Part shown: piece after piece, positions 26,472-35,529 of the stretch
Position numbering within the stretch: the first letter of the stretch is position 1
Layout: the number at the start of each line of letters is the position of its first letter
Source of the DNA: Verrucomicrobiales bacterium
Lineage (GTDB): Bacteria; Verrucomicrobiota; Verrucomicrobiia; Limisphaerales; CANJXF01
NCBI GenBank assembly: GCA_947478865.1
Contig: CANJXF010000012.1
Location: forward strand, 1-64,000
Direction: 5' to 3'
DNA: 64,000 nt
Position numbers and translations under genes: made by a program
Notes under the pieces: generated by a model
The model's input: the letters and a program-made list of their open reading frames with translations, nothing else
What the model was told of the DNA's origin: nothing
Database searches by the model: none

Positions 26472-27764
26472 TTATTTCATCGGCGTCAGCGATTCGGCGC
26501 TGAGTTGAATCCGTTTCAAACCCGGGGCAACGCCACACCAATCTTCTTTGGCCATAGGGCTGTGGTGTATTTCCGAGTTCATTACCATCGTGCCAAGCTG
26601 AGCCTGAGCATCGATGAGCATATTGCCTGCGAGCACGATACGTTCGCCAGCTTTCAATCCCTCGATCACCTCCCAGCAAAGATCGCCCGCGCGGCCTAGC
26701 TTTACGGTCCGCTGCTGGTAAACACCCGGCGCATCCTCCACGTAAACGCGCGGGGTGCTGCCTGGCCAGAGCACGGCGCCTCGCGGCACGGTTAGGGCTT
26801 CAGGCGCGTCGGTTTGCACCAATCCCTCGGCCAGGGTCTTGTTCTTGAGACGCCGGTCTGGGTTCTCCAAGACGACGCGCACGTGGGCAGAGCGCGTCAT
26901 TTCGTCCAGGTTGGGGCTGATAAACGACACGCGAGCTTTTAGTAATTGGCCGGGCAACGAGGGCGTTTTGACTTCAACAATTTGCCCCACTTGAAGAAGC
27001 GGCAAATCCTGCTCGTAGGCGGTGAACATGAACCACATTTTGGTGAAGTCAGCGATTTCAAAGAGCTTGTCCCCTTCCTCCACATACTGGCCTTCACTGA
27101 CGTAACTTTTCACAATCGTGCCGCTCAGCGGCGCCACAATGCCAAAATGAATATCATCCGGCTGCCGCGTGGGAATGGCGGCGATCTGCTCCCAGACCAA
27201 GCCGAATTGCATCAGGCGATTCCTGGCGAGCGCAACCGCCGCCTCACCCTGGTTCAAAGCACGTTTATATTCCTCCGCGGCCGTCAGTAGCGTGCGGCTG
27301 AAAATTGTAACCAGCGGCTGTCTCCGCGTGACTGGCTCCCCATCGCAACTCATGCCCAATCCGTCAATGCGCCCTTCCACCGAAGCGGTGATGACGCCAT
27401 GGCGCGACTCATCTTCGCCGATCATGCCAGCCACGCGCAGAGTGCGGACGAGCGGCTGCTTCCTGACCTCGGTCGTCTGAACGGCAATCGCATTGATGCT
27501 CTCAGGTGGCAGCAGAACGGTGCCGCGGGTCGCGTGGCTGAGGCTGGCGCCACCTTCTGGAACCGCCACCAGATTCATGCCGCATACCGTGCATTGCCCG
27601 GCCTTGATAGACTTCACCCATGGATGCATTGGGCACTGGCTGGGACCGCCCGCCCGACCTCCAGCCGCGGCAACTGCTGCGCCGGAATTTCCGTGAAAAC
27701 CCATCGCAGCAACCCAGCCTCCTGCGGCGGCAATTACAGCAACGATAAAATAGCCGGGCTTCAT
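26472..27764 (-). CDS. RND-type periplasmic adaptor with heavy-metal-binding domain (CusB-like)
   Basis: A 430-residue membrane-fusion protein. An N-terminal membrane anchor (about residues 5-24) precedes a heavy-metal-binding segment with C44-P-M-H-P and C58-T-V-C61-G-M, then the adaptor hairpin and barrel domains, including GTIVKSYVSEGQYVEEGDKLF. In Cus-type systems such adaptors link an inner-membrane RND pump to an outer-membrane channel for Cu/Ag export. No pump or channel gene is adjacent here. ATG 27764 is chosen because it gives the anchor at the N-terminus; the open frame 43 codons upstream lies in the oxidase gene. It starts 8 bases past the oxidase stop. Confidence 0.87.
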   Translation of the reverse strand: MKPGYFIVAVIAAAGGWVAAMGFHGNSGAAVAAAGGRAGGPSQCPMHPWVKSIKAGQCTVCGMNLVAVPEGGASLSHATRGTVLLPPESINAIAVQTTEVRKQPLVRTLRVAGMIGEDESRHGVITASVEGRIDGLGMSCDGEPVTRRQPLVTIFSRTLLTAAEEYKRALNQGEAAVALARNRLMQFGLVWEQIAAIPTRQPDDIHFGIVAPLSGTIVKSYVSEGQYVEEGDKLFEIADFTKMWFMFTAYEQDLPLLQVGQIVEVKTPSLPGQLLKARVSFISPNLDEMTRSAHVRVVLENPDRRLKNKTLAEGLVQTDAPEALTVPRGAVLWPGSTPRVYVEDAPGVYQQRTVKLGRAGDLCWEVIEGLKAGERIVLAGNMLIDAQAQLGTMVMNSEIHHSPMAKEDWCGVAPGLKRIQLSAESLTPMK

Positions 27765-27772
27765 AATCGGGG

Positions 27773-29458
27773 TTATGGAATTGTCGGAATTTTCACACGG
27801 TAAAAGCCCCTCGCCTGCGCCAATCGGGCGGAATCTGTTTCCGTGAAGCCAGCGGAATTGCCATCGCTGGTCACCGAACCAATGTCGATCCAACTGCCGG
27901 TGGTGAGCGTGGTGGAATATTGCAGCGTGTAGGTCGTGCCGACGGTTGATTTGAACTGAAGGGCAATGTTGCCGTTCGTGCCCGTGCGCGTGTAGCTGGC
28001 AATCGCCAGATCCTCGACCGCATTGTTCACAACGAGGAACTGCCCCATCAGACCTTCATCCTCATGATTCGAGAAATGGCAATGATACATGAACGGATTC
28101 GACGGGCTGGCAAAACCATCGAATTTGGCGATGAAAGTCACCGCTTGGTTCTGGCCAACGAATAAGGTGTCCTTCCATCCTTGTTCAAAGGTTTTGATTC
28201 CCGAGTTGTTACCTCCGGTCCGGGAGATGAGGTTGAACTGAATATCGTGGATGTGAAATGAATGACTAAATCCGGAGGCGTTGGTGATCGTCCATTTCTC
28301 GACCGCATTCAGGTTCAACGTCTGATTGAACACCGTCGGGCTGAAGGACATGTTATCAAACGTGAACAACGGGGTGGCGGTGTTAGGGAATCCTCCCGTG
28401 ATGCTAACAGTGCGGCTGTGGGTGACGTCGTTGGTCGTCCAGAACGAATTGGTCTTCAAGACCGTCGGCAGCGTGGTGATAGGATTGGCAGTGGCAGCGA
28501 TAACATCGATGTGCAGCACATTGAAGTTGGTGTTATTCAACAAACTGCCGAATTGCCCGGCCGTCGCGGGCTCTCCACCCGGGAAATCGCGCGCCTGACC
28601 CGAATTAAATGCCTGCAGATTCAACGACGAACCCACCGTATTGGTGGTCAAATTCAACAGCAGCTCGACCCGCTCTCCGACCGCCAGCACTACGCGCGTC
28701 ACCGCAATGGGCGCATTGACCAGGCCGCCATCCGTGGCAATCACATGGAAGGTGCGACCGTCGCTGAAACCCAGATTGTAGCTGCGCTCGATTTCCGCAT
28801 TGAGAATCCGCAGCCGGACAAACTGCGCCGGCAGGCTGACCTGAGCGCTGAGGGTGCCGTTGGCGAGCAGCGAGTCGCCATAGGCGGAGTTAACCGTAAC
28901 GAACTGATTGGCGCTGAACCGGCGGCTGGTCAACGCCAGAGGAATGTCATCCACGCCATAGGTGCGCGGCAAACTCAAGGCGGCTTCCTGAGCGTCCCGA
29001 ATGATGATCATGCCACCGGCGCCACGCGTAAGTTGCTCCTGCGTCTTTTCATGCAAATGGGGATGATACCAATAGGTGGCGGCATCGTTCTGGACATAAA
29101 ACATCGGCGACCACGTGGTGCCAGGGGGGATCGTCTGATGCGGGCCGCCATCCATAATTGCCGGGATGTGAAAGCCGTGCCAGTGAGTCGTTGTCGTATC
29201 GATCAAATTATTCGTGACATTGATCTGAACCAAATCGCCTTTGTTCATGATCAAGGTGGGACCCCAGAACTCGTTATTATTGTAAGCGTAAGTGGTTGTT
29301 TTCGTGCCAGCGAGCAATTGCTTGTTGGTCTGGTTCAAGGAGAGATTAAAGTTCGTTCCCGAGAGAGTCGGCGGTATCCAGAGGGTGTTATAAGTTTGGC
29401 CAACCGCGCTCATCAGAGCCAATCCAAACAACCCAAAGCAAAGCATCACTTTTTTCAT
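27773..29458 (-). CDS. Exported multicopper oxidase
   Basis: A 561-residue protein with a signal peptide (MKKVMLCFGLFGLALMSAVG). Copper sites are visible: H92-W-H-G-F-H, Y131-H-P-H-L-H, a third HSFHIHDIQF near residue 400 and HCHFSNHEDEG near 458. These are the four motifs of a three-cupredoxin oxidase such as CueO/CotA, which oxidises Cu(I), phenols or similar with reduction of O2 to water. Here HEDEGLM carries the type 1 ligands. A C-terminal beta module with YTLQYSTTLTTGSW and a FYRV ending is added. ATG 29458 fits the signal peptide. First gene of an oxidase-adaptor-sulfatase operon; a CCTTAAGG box lies just upstream. Confidence 0.93.
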   Translation of the reverse strand: MKKVMLCFGLFGLALMSAVGQTYNTLWIPPTLSGTNFNLSLNQTNKQLLAGTKTTTYAYNNNEFWGPTLIMNKGDLVQINVTNNLIDTTTTHWHGFHIPAIMDGGPHQTIPPGTTWSPMFYVQNDAATYWYHPHLHEKTQEQLTRGAGGMIIIRDAQEAALSLPRTYGVDDIPLALTSRRFSANQFVTVNSAYGDSLLANGTLSAQVSLPAQFVRLRILNAEIERSYNLGFSDGRTFHVIATDGGLVNAPIAVTRVVLAVGERVELLLNLTTNTVGSSLNLQAFNSGQARDFPGGEPATAGQFGSLLNNTNFNVLHIDVIAATANPITTLPTVLKTNSFWTTNDVTHSRTVSITGGFPNTATPLFTFDNMSFSPTVFNQTLNLNAVEKWTITNASGFSHSFHIHDIQFNLISRTGGNNSGIKTFEQGWKDTLFVGQNQAVTFIAKFDGFASPSNPFMYHCHFSNHEDEGLMGQFLVVNNAVEDLAIASYTRTGTNGNIALQFKSTVGTTYTLQYSTTLTTGSWIDIGSVTSDGNSAGFTETDSARLAQARGFYRVKIPTIP

Positions 29459-29478
29459 ATCCCGCCACCATAACAGCC

Positions 29479-29491
29479 GAACCTTAAGGAA
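29479..29491 (-). promoter_or_regulatory. TTCCTTAAGG box before the oxidase operon
   Basis: Read on the minus strand, TTTCCTTAAGG occurs about 35 bases before the oxidase ATG and contains the palindrome CCTTAAGG. It resembles the CCTTAATCC boxes found at 37329-37400 between the YHYH operon and the response-regulator gene. It could be a binding site of that regulator. Based on appearance only. Confidence 0.35.
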
Positions 29492-29636
29492 ACATGAAGC
29501 GGGAGCTTTTCGTGGGGAATTATGCAACTTTGCCAGATGACACGGACGAAATGGAGGTATCAGTCCAGGCATTGCAGCGCGCCTTCGCCCCGCCGGTGGG
29601 CCGCGCCTCGAAATCTTGCGCGATGCAGCCGCTTTC

Positions 29637-31739
29637 TTAAGGTGCCTTCTTCAACCCCTCCCTCTTCACCACCCAGCTTCCATCAGCAGGAAAGCCGGGG
29701 GCAGATTTGTCCGGACAACCATCCCAGCCCGCTGCCATCATTGCGACGGCATAAAGGAGGCCGCCGTTGCCGGGCAGATACCAACCACCGTTGAGACCGC
29801 GAGGGTCGTAGCGATTGTTGTCGCCGCCATCCTTCAGCAACGCTTCGATGGCGATTTGAGGTTCGCCGTTGCGTGCGGCGGCCATGGCCATCCACGGAAA
29901 ATCCCAGCCCCAACAGCTGTTCCAATTCCACGTCTGCCAAACTTTCTTCACCGTGCGATGGGCAATCTCGCCGTCAACGCCTTTAATGGGCGGCAGCATT
30001 CCAAAGACGCCAACCGGGTCAGGATGGCCCGACGCACGGTTGGTAAACGTATCCAGCCATTCCGGCGAGTGGACAAACACGCCGTCATGCACCGGCAGCG
30101 GCGCCAGGTGCTCGCGGACTTCATCCCAATGCGGTTCGCGGGCAAGGCCGAGGCGTTGCCGCCATACCTGTGCCTCATCGAGTGCCCAGCGCCAATAGGC
30201 GAGATCAAAAACGACATCATGCGTGACGCCCTGCTCGCTGGGCGGCATATCAGGAGCAAGCGAATACAGGCCGGTCTTCGCGTCGCGTGTGACATAGTCC
30301 GCCATGTATTCCGCCGTGCCGAAAACGGTGTCGCGCCATTTCTCCAGCGTCGCGCGACTGGGTTTGAGACGGTATTCCAGTTCGGCAAAAAACATGGGAT
30401 GCGGTTCTTTCCAGAGCAAAACCTGGTTGCCATTCCAAGGGGCGCTGCGACCTTCCGGCCCGACTGATTTTGGCCATTGCAATCCGCGATAGCTGAGTTG
30501 TTCAGCCAATGCACGGGCGGCGGGTGTGAACCGTTGATAGCAACCAAGGGCTTGCTCCGCCATTGGCCAGCGATCCCACAACGCGTAATGCGCGAGATGC
30601 CACCAAACCATTTCCATGTGAAATTGCCCCCGCCAAGGATCAACCTGCATCAGGCCTGATTCCGACGACGGATAACTCCCGGCGGACTGCGCCGCCATCA
30701 GGTATTGCGAAAGCACGATCCGACGCTCCAGTTCAAACCAGCGCGCGTCTTTGCTGCCCGAAAGATCGATGGCGCCGCCAGTGCTCCAGAAATTTCTCCA
30801 ATGGCGGGAAGTTGCGGCGAAGGATTTTTCTACCTTTGGCAATGAGCCTGGAATTTTTGCGGTTGAAAATACCAAGACAAATTCCAGCCGTTTGCTTCCT
30901 GTCGCCGACAGGAGAAAACGATGCGGTGAGCCGTTGGTTGATGCGGCCAGTTTTCCACCGACGGACCAAGCGAGGCTGGCGCGATAAGTCGTGGAATCGA
31001 CAACCCGGAGAAAATCGGAGCGCAATTTTCCATGCTCTATGATTTCGGTTTTGTGTCCTTGTATCCGGGCGAAATCCCCAACCGATCCATGGTTTTGGAT
31101 TGCGGGGTATGGAAAATCCAGAGCCACCTGCAAATTGCCACGTGTAATCAGCGGCGATTCAATCCGCACCACCACCGCGTCCAAAGCCGAATCGACACAG
31201 GTCTCGACGCGCACCGGCTCGCCGTCAATTTGATAGCTGGCGGTTTGTTTGCCTGACCACAAATCCAGTTTGCGAGTGAGACCGAAGATTTCTGTTTTCT
31301 TTAATTCCACTTCCCCGGACCGGCATAGGCGCAACCGGCCGAGATTCATGATGTGCGGGTTGTCGAACATCCATTGGCGGAGATCATCCTTGTCCGGAGG
31401 AAACTCATCCAGGCCTTGATTGCGCCCCTTTTGAAACGTGCCGGTGGGTGGAATGTCCGCAGCGGATCGTCCCATGGGCAGCGGAAAGGAATGCCAGGCC
31501 CAGTGTGACATGGAATTGCCGCCGAACGTCTGAAGTCCAGTGCCGTCCGCAGTGAAACAGAACTCCCCGTTGCCAAGTGGAATCTTTCCGGTCAGGTCGT
31601 TCCACTCGATGTTGTGCCGAGTTACGAGTGCAAGACGGTCGATGCGAGGATCCACGGCTGGCTTCGACGTCTCACCTGCGCACAATCCGGCTAGCGACTT
31701 GAGGAGCAAGGCGGCGATCAATTTGCCAGTGACGTTCAT
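29637..31739 (-). CDS. Exported six-hairpin glycosidase-like protein
   Basis: A 700-residue protein with a signal peptide (MNVTGKLIAALLLKSLAGLCAG). The N-terminal half is a beta-sandwich-like region with DLTGKIPLGNGEFCFTADGTGLQTFGG. The C-terminal half looks like an (alpha/alpha)6 barrel as in GH65/GH95-type enzymes, for example WRGQFHMEMVWWHLAHYALW, RYDPRGLNGGWYLPGNG and CWGWDFPWMAMAAARNG. No catalytic residue can be assigned with certainty. Exact glycoside hydrolase family and substrate are unknown. The 178-base gap 29459-29636 before the oxidase holds the box above and nothing else recognised. It may act with the neighbouring sulfatases on sulfated polysaccharides. Confidence 0.72.
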   Translation of the reverse strand: MNVTGKLIAALLLKSLAGLCAGETSKPAVDPRIDRLALVTRHNIEWNDLTGKIPLGNGEFCFTADGTGLQTFGGNSMSHWAWHSFPLPMGRSAADIPPTGTFQKGRNQGLDEFPPDKDDLRQWMFDNPHIMNLGRLRLCRSGEVELKKTEIFGLTRKLDLWSGKQTASYQIDGEPVRVETCVDSALDAVVVRIESPLITRGNLQVALDFPYPAIQNHGSVGDFARIQGHKTEIIEHGKLRSDFLRVVDSTTYRASLAWSVGGKLAASTNGSPHRFLLSATGSKRLEFVLVFSTAKIPGSLPKVEKSFAATSRHWRNFWSTGGAIDLSGSKDARWFELERRIVLSQYLMAAQSAGSYPSSESGLMQVDPWRGQFHMEMVWWHLAHYALWDRWPMAEQALGCYQRFTPAARALAEQLSYRGLQWPKSVGPEGRSAPWNGNQVLLWKEPHPMFFAELEYRLKPSRATLEKWRDTVFGTAEYMADYVTRDAKTGLYSLAPDMPPSEQGVTHDVVFDLAYWRWALDEAQVWRQRLGLAREPHWDEVREHLAPLPVHDGVFVHSPEWLDTFTNRASGHPDPVGVFGMLPPIKGVDGEIAHRTVKKVWQTWNWNSCWGWDFPWMAMAAARNGEPQIAIEALLKDGGDNNRYDPRGLNGGWYLPGNGGLLYAVAMMAAGWDGCPDKSAPGFPADGSWVVKREGLKKAP

Positions 31740-31783
31740 GGGTGTGGCAATATCAAGTCGTGGACACGGGTGCAACTGACAAC

Positions 31784-32071
31784 TTACGGAAGCGTTGGGA
31801 TTACTGACAACAAGAGCCGATTCAGATCCTTCTGTTGCGCCGGGTTTTGAACAGTGCCGGTCGGCGGTTCCCCGCTTAGCCCAGCCCACTTCCACTTCTC
31901 CGCATGGCTATCGGCGTAGGCAAATGTGCCGCCGTTCGCGTGCCGGGTCGGCGGCGTATTTTTCCAAGCCCAGACAGAGGAAGTCCGGCCTCCATTGAGG
32001 ATGCGGACCAGTCCCTTCCGAATCCCCGGGTCGTCTTCAACAATCGAAATTCCAATGCTCATTTTGCGCAA
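31784..32071 (-). pseudogene. Fused fragments: response-regulator start joined to a pseudopilin tail
   Basis: The 95-codon frame begins ISIVEDDPGIRKGLVRILN, the start of a NarL/LuxR-type receiver domain. After about 25 residues it switches to WKNTPPTRHANGGTFAYADS, then HAEKWKWAGLSG and QNPAQQKDLNRL, the C-terminal end of a pseudopilin of the H-x9-DG family. Neither part alone is functional: the receiver lacks its phospho-Asp strand and the pseudopilin lacks its leader. The switch lies near 31980-31995 and is best explained by a deletion joining two genes. It follows kinase fragments in the same direction. Confidence 0.72.
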
Positions 32072-32318
32072 GTCGGATCAAATTCCCATTCTCAATCTCA
32101 CAACAGGCTACAATCCGAAACCTCGCTCGGTGAGGCGTGCAATCGTTCAGCCGCACTTCAAATTCAATTCTCGCCCCCTCGCCAGGCGCGCTGGTCAATG
32201 TAAAAAGACCTCCGATGTCCTGCACCCGCCGGCGCATATTTTGCAGCCCGTTGCCGCGGCGGCCCCGCGGCACCGGGCCGGGGTATTGGGCGGCAATTTC
32301 AGATTCCACTCGAGCCAA
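32037..32318 (-). pseudogene. C-terminal HATPase fragment of a propeller histidine kinase
   Basis: Reads GNGLQNMRRRVQDIGG and SAPGEGARIEFEVRL, the G2 box and last strand of a NarX/DesK-type kinase ATPase domain. Nothing upstream supplies the histidine or N box. It lies in a different frame from the kinase N-terminal fragment at 32290-32545, and the two meet near 32290-32300. It precedes the response-regulator fragment, as expected for the kinase-regulator gene order. Confidence 0.72.
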
Positions 32319-32545
32319 AGCCGCCCGCTCGAGTCGGCCAGCAGGCTGCGCGCTTCACCCATCGGGAGTTGAGCCTCAGGAACCTGACTTAATTGTCCGT
32401 TTTCCATGACCCACAGTCCCTCCCGCACGGCGCCAACCCAAATGCGTTTCATAATTTTTTTTCTTCCTTCCGTTTGTGCGATGGCAAAGAGCAGAACACT
32501 GCCGAGGACTGCCGCAAAAATCAGGCCTGCGACAACAAGCTTCAT
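32195..32545 (-). pseudogene. N-terminal fragment of a two-component regulator propeller protein
   Basis: Begins with a hydrophobic signal or anchor (MKLVVAGLIFAAVLGSVLLF) and then one propeller blade: RIWVGAVREGLWVMENGQL and SLLADSSGRLWLEWN. This matches the start of periplasmic-propeller histidine kinases. After the blade the frame becomes nonsense (CRGAAAATGCKICAGGC), where the neighbouring frame carries the end of the kinase. The ATG overlaps the stop of the phosphatase gene (ATGA), so it once was the next gene of that operon. Confidence 0.7.
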
Positions 32546-34083
32546 GGCTTTCCATCCCGCTTCTTTTCGCCATTAAAGACACCAACCGTATAGCTATGTG
32601 TCGCCGCACCCGTCTTGTGGTTGCTTCCTTCAACATTCGCCGGATAAGCCCGGACGTATTCCACTGTGGACTTTTCAGGAGAAACCGTCACGCGCATGAT
32701 GCCGGAGCTGCCTTGGATAACCCCGGTTTTGTAGCCGTATTCCTCGGCACTCCGGATGTTGTCAGAACGCACGTGGCCGGGCTGCGGGACTTCCTGATAA
32801 ATAATCCCATCACGTTCCTGCTGCACGTAGAGGTGATCGTGGCCGTGGAAAACGATACTCACCCCGTGCTTAACCAGCAGGTTATGGATCGGCAAAGCCC
32901 ATCCAGGCCGCTTCTGCGCAAAGGAGTCCTTACCGTCCAAATCCTTGCCACCCCATTCGAAGAAATGCGATGCCTCCGAGCCTCCTCGCCCTTCAGAGGT
33001 CTCGCCGCCAACCAGGTGGTGGATAAAGACGAACTTGAACTTTGCCCGACTGGTCTCCAGCGTGCGCTTGAGCCACTCATATTGCTCCGATCCCAGCGTG
33101 CGACTCCAGTTGTCGCCTCCGCCACGACGCTGGCGGGGTGAATACCAGAATGGATCCAGCACGACGAACAGCGCGTCGCCCCATGACCACGCGTAATAAT
33201 CTTCCAGCAAGCCCGCGGATTTATCCAGCGTCTGGTTGCCCGAGTAGAAGTCATTCGGGAACGGGTTTGGAAAATACTTCTTCCGCATCGTGTTTGACCA
33301 GACAGCCATGGAGTCGGCGCCACTTTCCCCCTTGGACGCTTGCTCGCCGTCGTGGTTTCCGAGGACCAGGAACACCGGCGCGCTGTGGCCGACAATTCCA
33401 AAGTAGTAGCGCTGCGCGAGATATTGCGGTGCGGCCAGATTGTAATCGGTGTATTTGTCGGTCATGAATGTGTCGCCGAGGTCGATGTGAAAATCAGTCT
33501 TCGCAGCCAGGACGTTGGCGAGAGATTTCTTGTAAACCTCTGGTTCAGTGCCGTAGTCAAGGTGCGGGTCGGCCTGAACGGTGAATGTAAAAGGGCTGCC
33601 GGGCGGGCGGGCGGTCATGAAGGTGTATTCCGCACTGCTTTGGAAGCTTGTCACACCCGAGGATCGCGAGCGGAATTGATAGTAGTAACGGGTGTTGGGC
33701 TGGAGCGGGCTGATCAGCAACTCGATTGGTTGACCGTTCGCCAACTTTAGCTTGGGCGTCTCACTTGGGTGGCTGCCCTTCTATGTTCCATAGGCAACAT
33801 AACCCTCCATGTCCTCATAAGCGAGCACACTCAATGTAACGGAATTCTTCGTCGGTCGGCCTAGGATCAAGTCCAGGGAATGCGAAGGCACCTCGGTGCG
33901 AAAGGCCGGAGTAGGCATTTTAATTTCGCCTCGGCCCTGACCACCGCCGGAACCACGCGGGCTTTGCTCTTCTTTGTTCAAACCAGGGGCAGGTGGATTC
34001 TGTTGGGCCGGAGAAACACCCGAGCAGACAGCTAACCCCACGGCAAGGGGGAACAGGATCGAGATAATTGGAAACTGTTTCAC
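32542..34083 (-). pseudogene. Purple-acid-phosphatase-like metallophosphoesterase interrupted by in-frame TAG
   Basis: From a GTG at 34083, preceded by GAAAGGAA, the frame encodes a signal peptide (IISILFPLAVGLAVCSG), a Gly-rich linker and the start of an N-terminal beta domain (SLDLILGRPTKNSVTLSVL), then hits TAG at 33781-33783 after GYVAYGT. The very same frame continues KGSHPSETPKLKLANGQPIE into the remainder of that domain and a full metallophosphoesterase domain: ADPHLDYG, DLGDTFMTD, LVLGNHDGE, FVFIHH and FHGHDHLYVQQ. Total would be about 513 residues. The downstream part alone, from a TTG at 33744, lacks the export signal. Probably a nonsense mutation; enzyme would hydrolyse phosphate esters in the periplasm. 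Confidence 0.85.
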
Positions 34084-34096
34084 GTTTAGATTCCTT

Positions 34097-35527
34097 TCAG
34101 TTCTTCTGCGCGGACGTCGAGGTCGTATCATTGCCTCGCCTTCCTCCTTTACCTCCCCTTCCGTTGCCGCCGCGGTTCTCGCCCGGAAGTGTAATCGCAG
34201 CTTTGTTAGGGTCGAAGTTTGGATTGAGCAACGGCATTTGGGCATTCACGGCCTTGAGGTAGTCGGTCAGCCGTTGATCCAGTTCGGCAACTTTCTTCGG
34301 CAACTGCTGCGAAAGATCGTTTTGTTCGCTGAAGTCTTTGGACAGGTCGAACAACTCCCGCCTGCCGGTCTCATAAACATGAATCAGTTTGTAGTCGCCA
34401 AGCAGGATGGCGGAGGCCGGATCTATCTGGTCCTTGTCATAATGCGGAAAATGAATGACAAATTCTTCCCGTGGACGCTTCACCGCACCCGAGCCGCCGT
34501 TTTTCAATTGCGTGGCGAAGCTGCCGCCTTCGACACCTTTGGGCAGCGGTTCCTTGATCCCAGCAAGTTCCGCGAAAGTGGGCAACCAATCGGTCGCACT
34601 CACCCGCACATGCGAGCATGAACCCGCCTTGATGCCTGGTCCGCTCACAATGAAGGGCACGCGCAAGCCTCCTTCCCAAACTGTTCCCTTCCCCCCGGCG
34701 AGCGGGGTATTCCGTCCGGGCGTGCCATGGTCGGTCGTATAAATGAGGTAGGTTTTTCCCTTGAGGCCCAGCCGCTCTATGGCATCCAATATCTGGCCGA
34801 TCGTGTGATCCACATTACTGATTTCCTCGTCGGTAGCCGCTGGCTGTCGCTTCTTACCTCCCCCACCCTTCTCCTCCTGATTCGGGTAGTGCGACATCTG
34901 GAGGTAGAACGGACGGCCCCCTTTGACTTGCCGTTCCATGAATTCAATTCCGTGCGCGGTCATGGCGAGCGCCTGCTTCGGGTTTGGAGCAGCAACGTTG
35001 TCAGGCCCACCGTTGCCGGTAGGACCGTCGCTCTCATCAAAACCGTGCTTGCCTGGGCTCACGCGCCCGACATGCCACTTACCAAAGTGCGCTGTCGCAT
35101 AGCCTGAGCGCTTGAGCAGTTCGGCGATGGTCGTCTCAGCATCTGGCAATTCAAGCAACGCCTGGGGCGGAATAACTTTGGTGGTCACCCCTTCAGCGCC
35201 GCCTCGTTTACCGTCACCGATGAACGTCATGTGGAGCGCCGCCGGACTCCGTCCCGTGAAAAGAGCCGCGCGCGATGGCGTGCAGCGCGGTGATGCCGCA
35301 TAGCCATCAGAGAATCGTATTCCGTTCGCGGCAAGTCGTTCCAGGCTCGGCGTCTTTACGCCGATACCCTTTGAGGCGGGAATACGGTCATCCATTTGCA
35401 CCGACGAACTGGTCCAACCCGCGCCTTCGCCAAGAATAACAACGAAGTTCGGCGGCAACGTTGGCTCGGCATCAAGGATGCGCTGCCCTCCGCCGAGGAG
35501 AAGGAGACCAAGTAAGATTCTTTTCAT
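34097..35527 (-). CDS. Exported sulfatase with atypical N-terminal metal site
   Basis: A 476-residue protein with a signal peptide (MKRILLGLLLLGGGQRILDA). The formylglycine motif C82-T-P-S-R86 (RCTPSRAALFTGR), GKWHVG and a DHGTPGRNTPLAGGKGT metal segment are present. The usual N-terminal metal-binding pair in DDLGWGD is replaced by GEGAGW at residues 33-38 (FVVILGEGAGWTSSS). The C-terminus is Gly/Arg-rich (GGNGRGGKGGRRG). It lies 2 bases after the YHYH-PEBP gene and 13 bases before the phosphatase gene, in one operon. Substrate unknown; the metal-site change may alter or abolish sulfatase activity. Confidence 0.87.
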   Translation of the reverse strand: MKRILLGLLLLGGGQRILDAEPTLPPNFVVILGEGAGWTSSSVQMDDRIPASKGIGVKTPSLERLAANGIRFSDGYAASPRCTPSRAALFTGRSPAALHMTFIGDGKRGGAEGVTTKVIPPQALLELPDAETTIAELLKRSGYATAHFGKWHVGRVSPGKHGFDESDGPTGNGGPDNVAAPNPKQALAMTAHGIEFMERQVKGGRPFYLQMSHYPNQEEKGGGGKKRQPAATDEEISNVDHTIGQILDAIERLGLKGKTYLIYTTDHGTPGRNTPLAGGKGTVWEGGLRVPFIVSGPGIKAGSCSHVRVSATDWLPTFAELAGIKEPLPKGVEGGSFATQLKNGGSGAVKRPREEFVIHFPHYDKDQIDPASAILLGDYKLIHVYETGRRELFDLSKDFSEQNDLSQQLPKKVAELDQRLTDYLKAVNAQMPLLNPNFDPNKAAITLPGENRGGNGRGGKGGRRGNDTTSTSAQKN

Positions 35528-35529
35528 AG

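Noticed and set aside
26472-27893. N-terminal extension of the adaptor gene
   Set aside because: The extra 43 codons lie in the oxidase gene's 3' end and lack similarity; ATG 27764 gives a proper membrane anchor.
28262-29473. Long plus-strand open frame of about 400 codons opposite the multicopper oxidase
   Set aside because: Arg/Gly/Gln-rich translation with no family resemblance; it mirrors the oxidase codons, whose copper motifs are certain.
29616-30467. 283-codon plus-strand frame opposite the glycosidase-like gene
   Set aside because: Arg-rich shadow of the minus-strand gene, no domain.
33781-33783. TAG as pyrrolysine codon
   Set aside because: No pylT or pylS features in the window and this use is not expected in this phylum; nonsense mutation is simpler.
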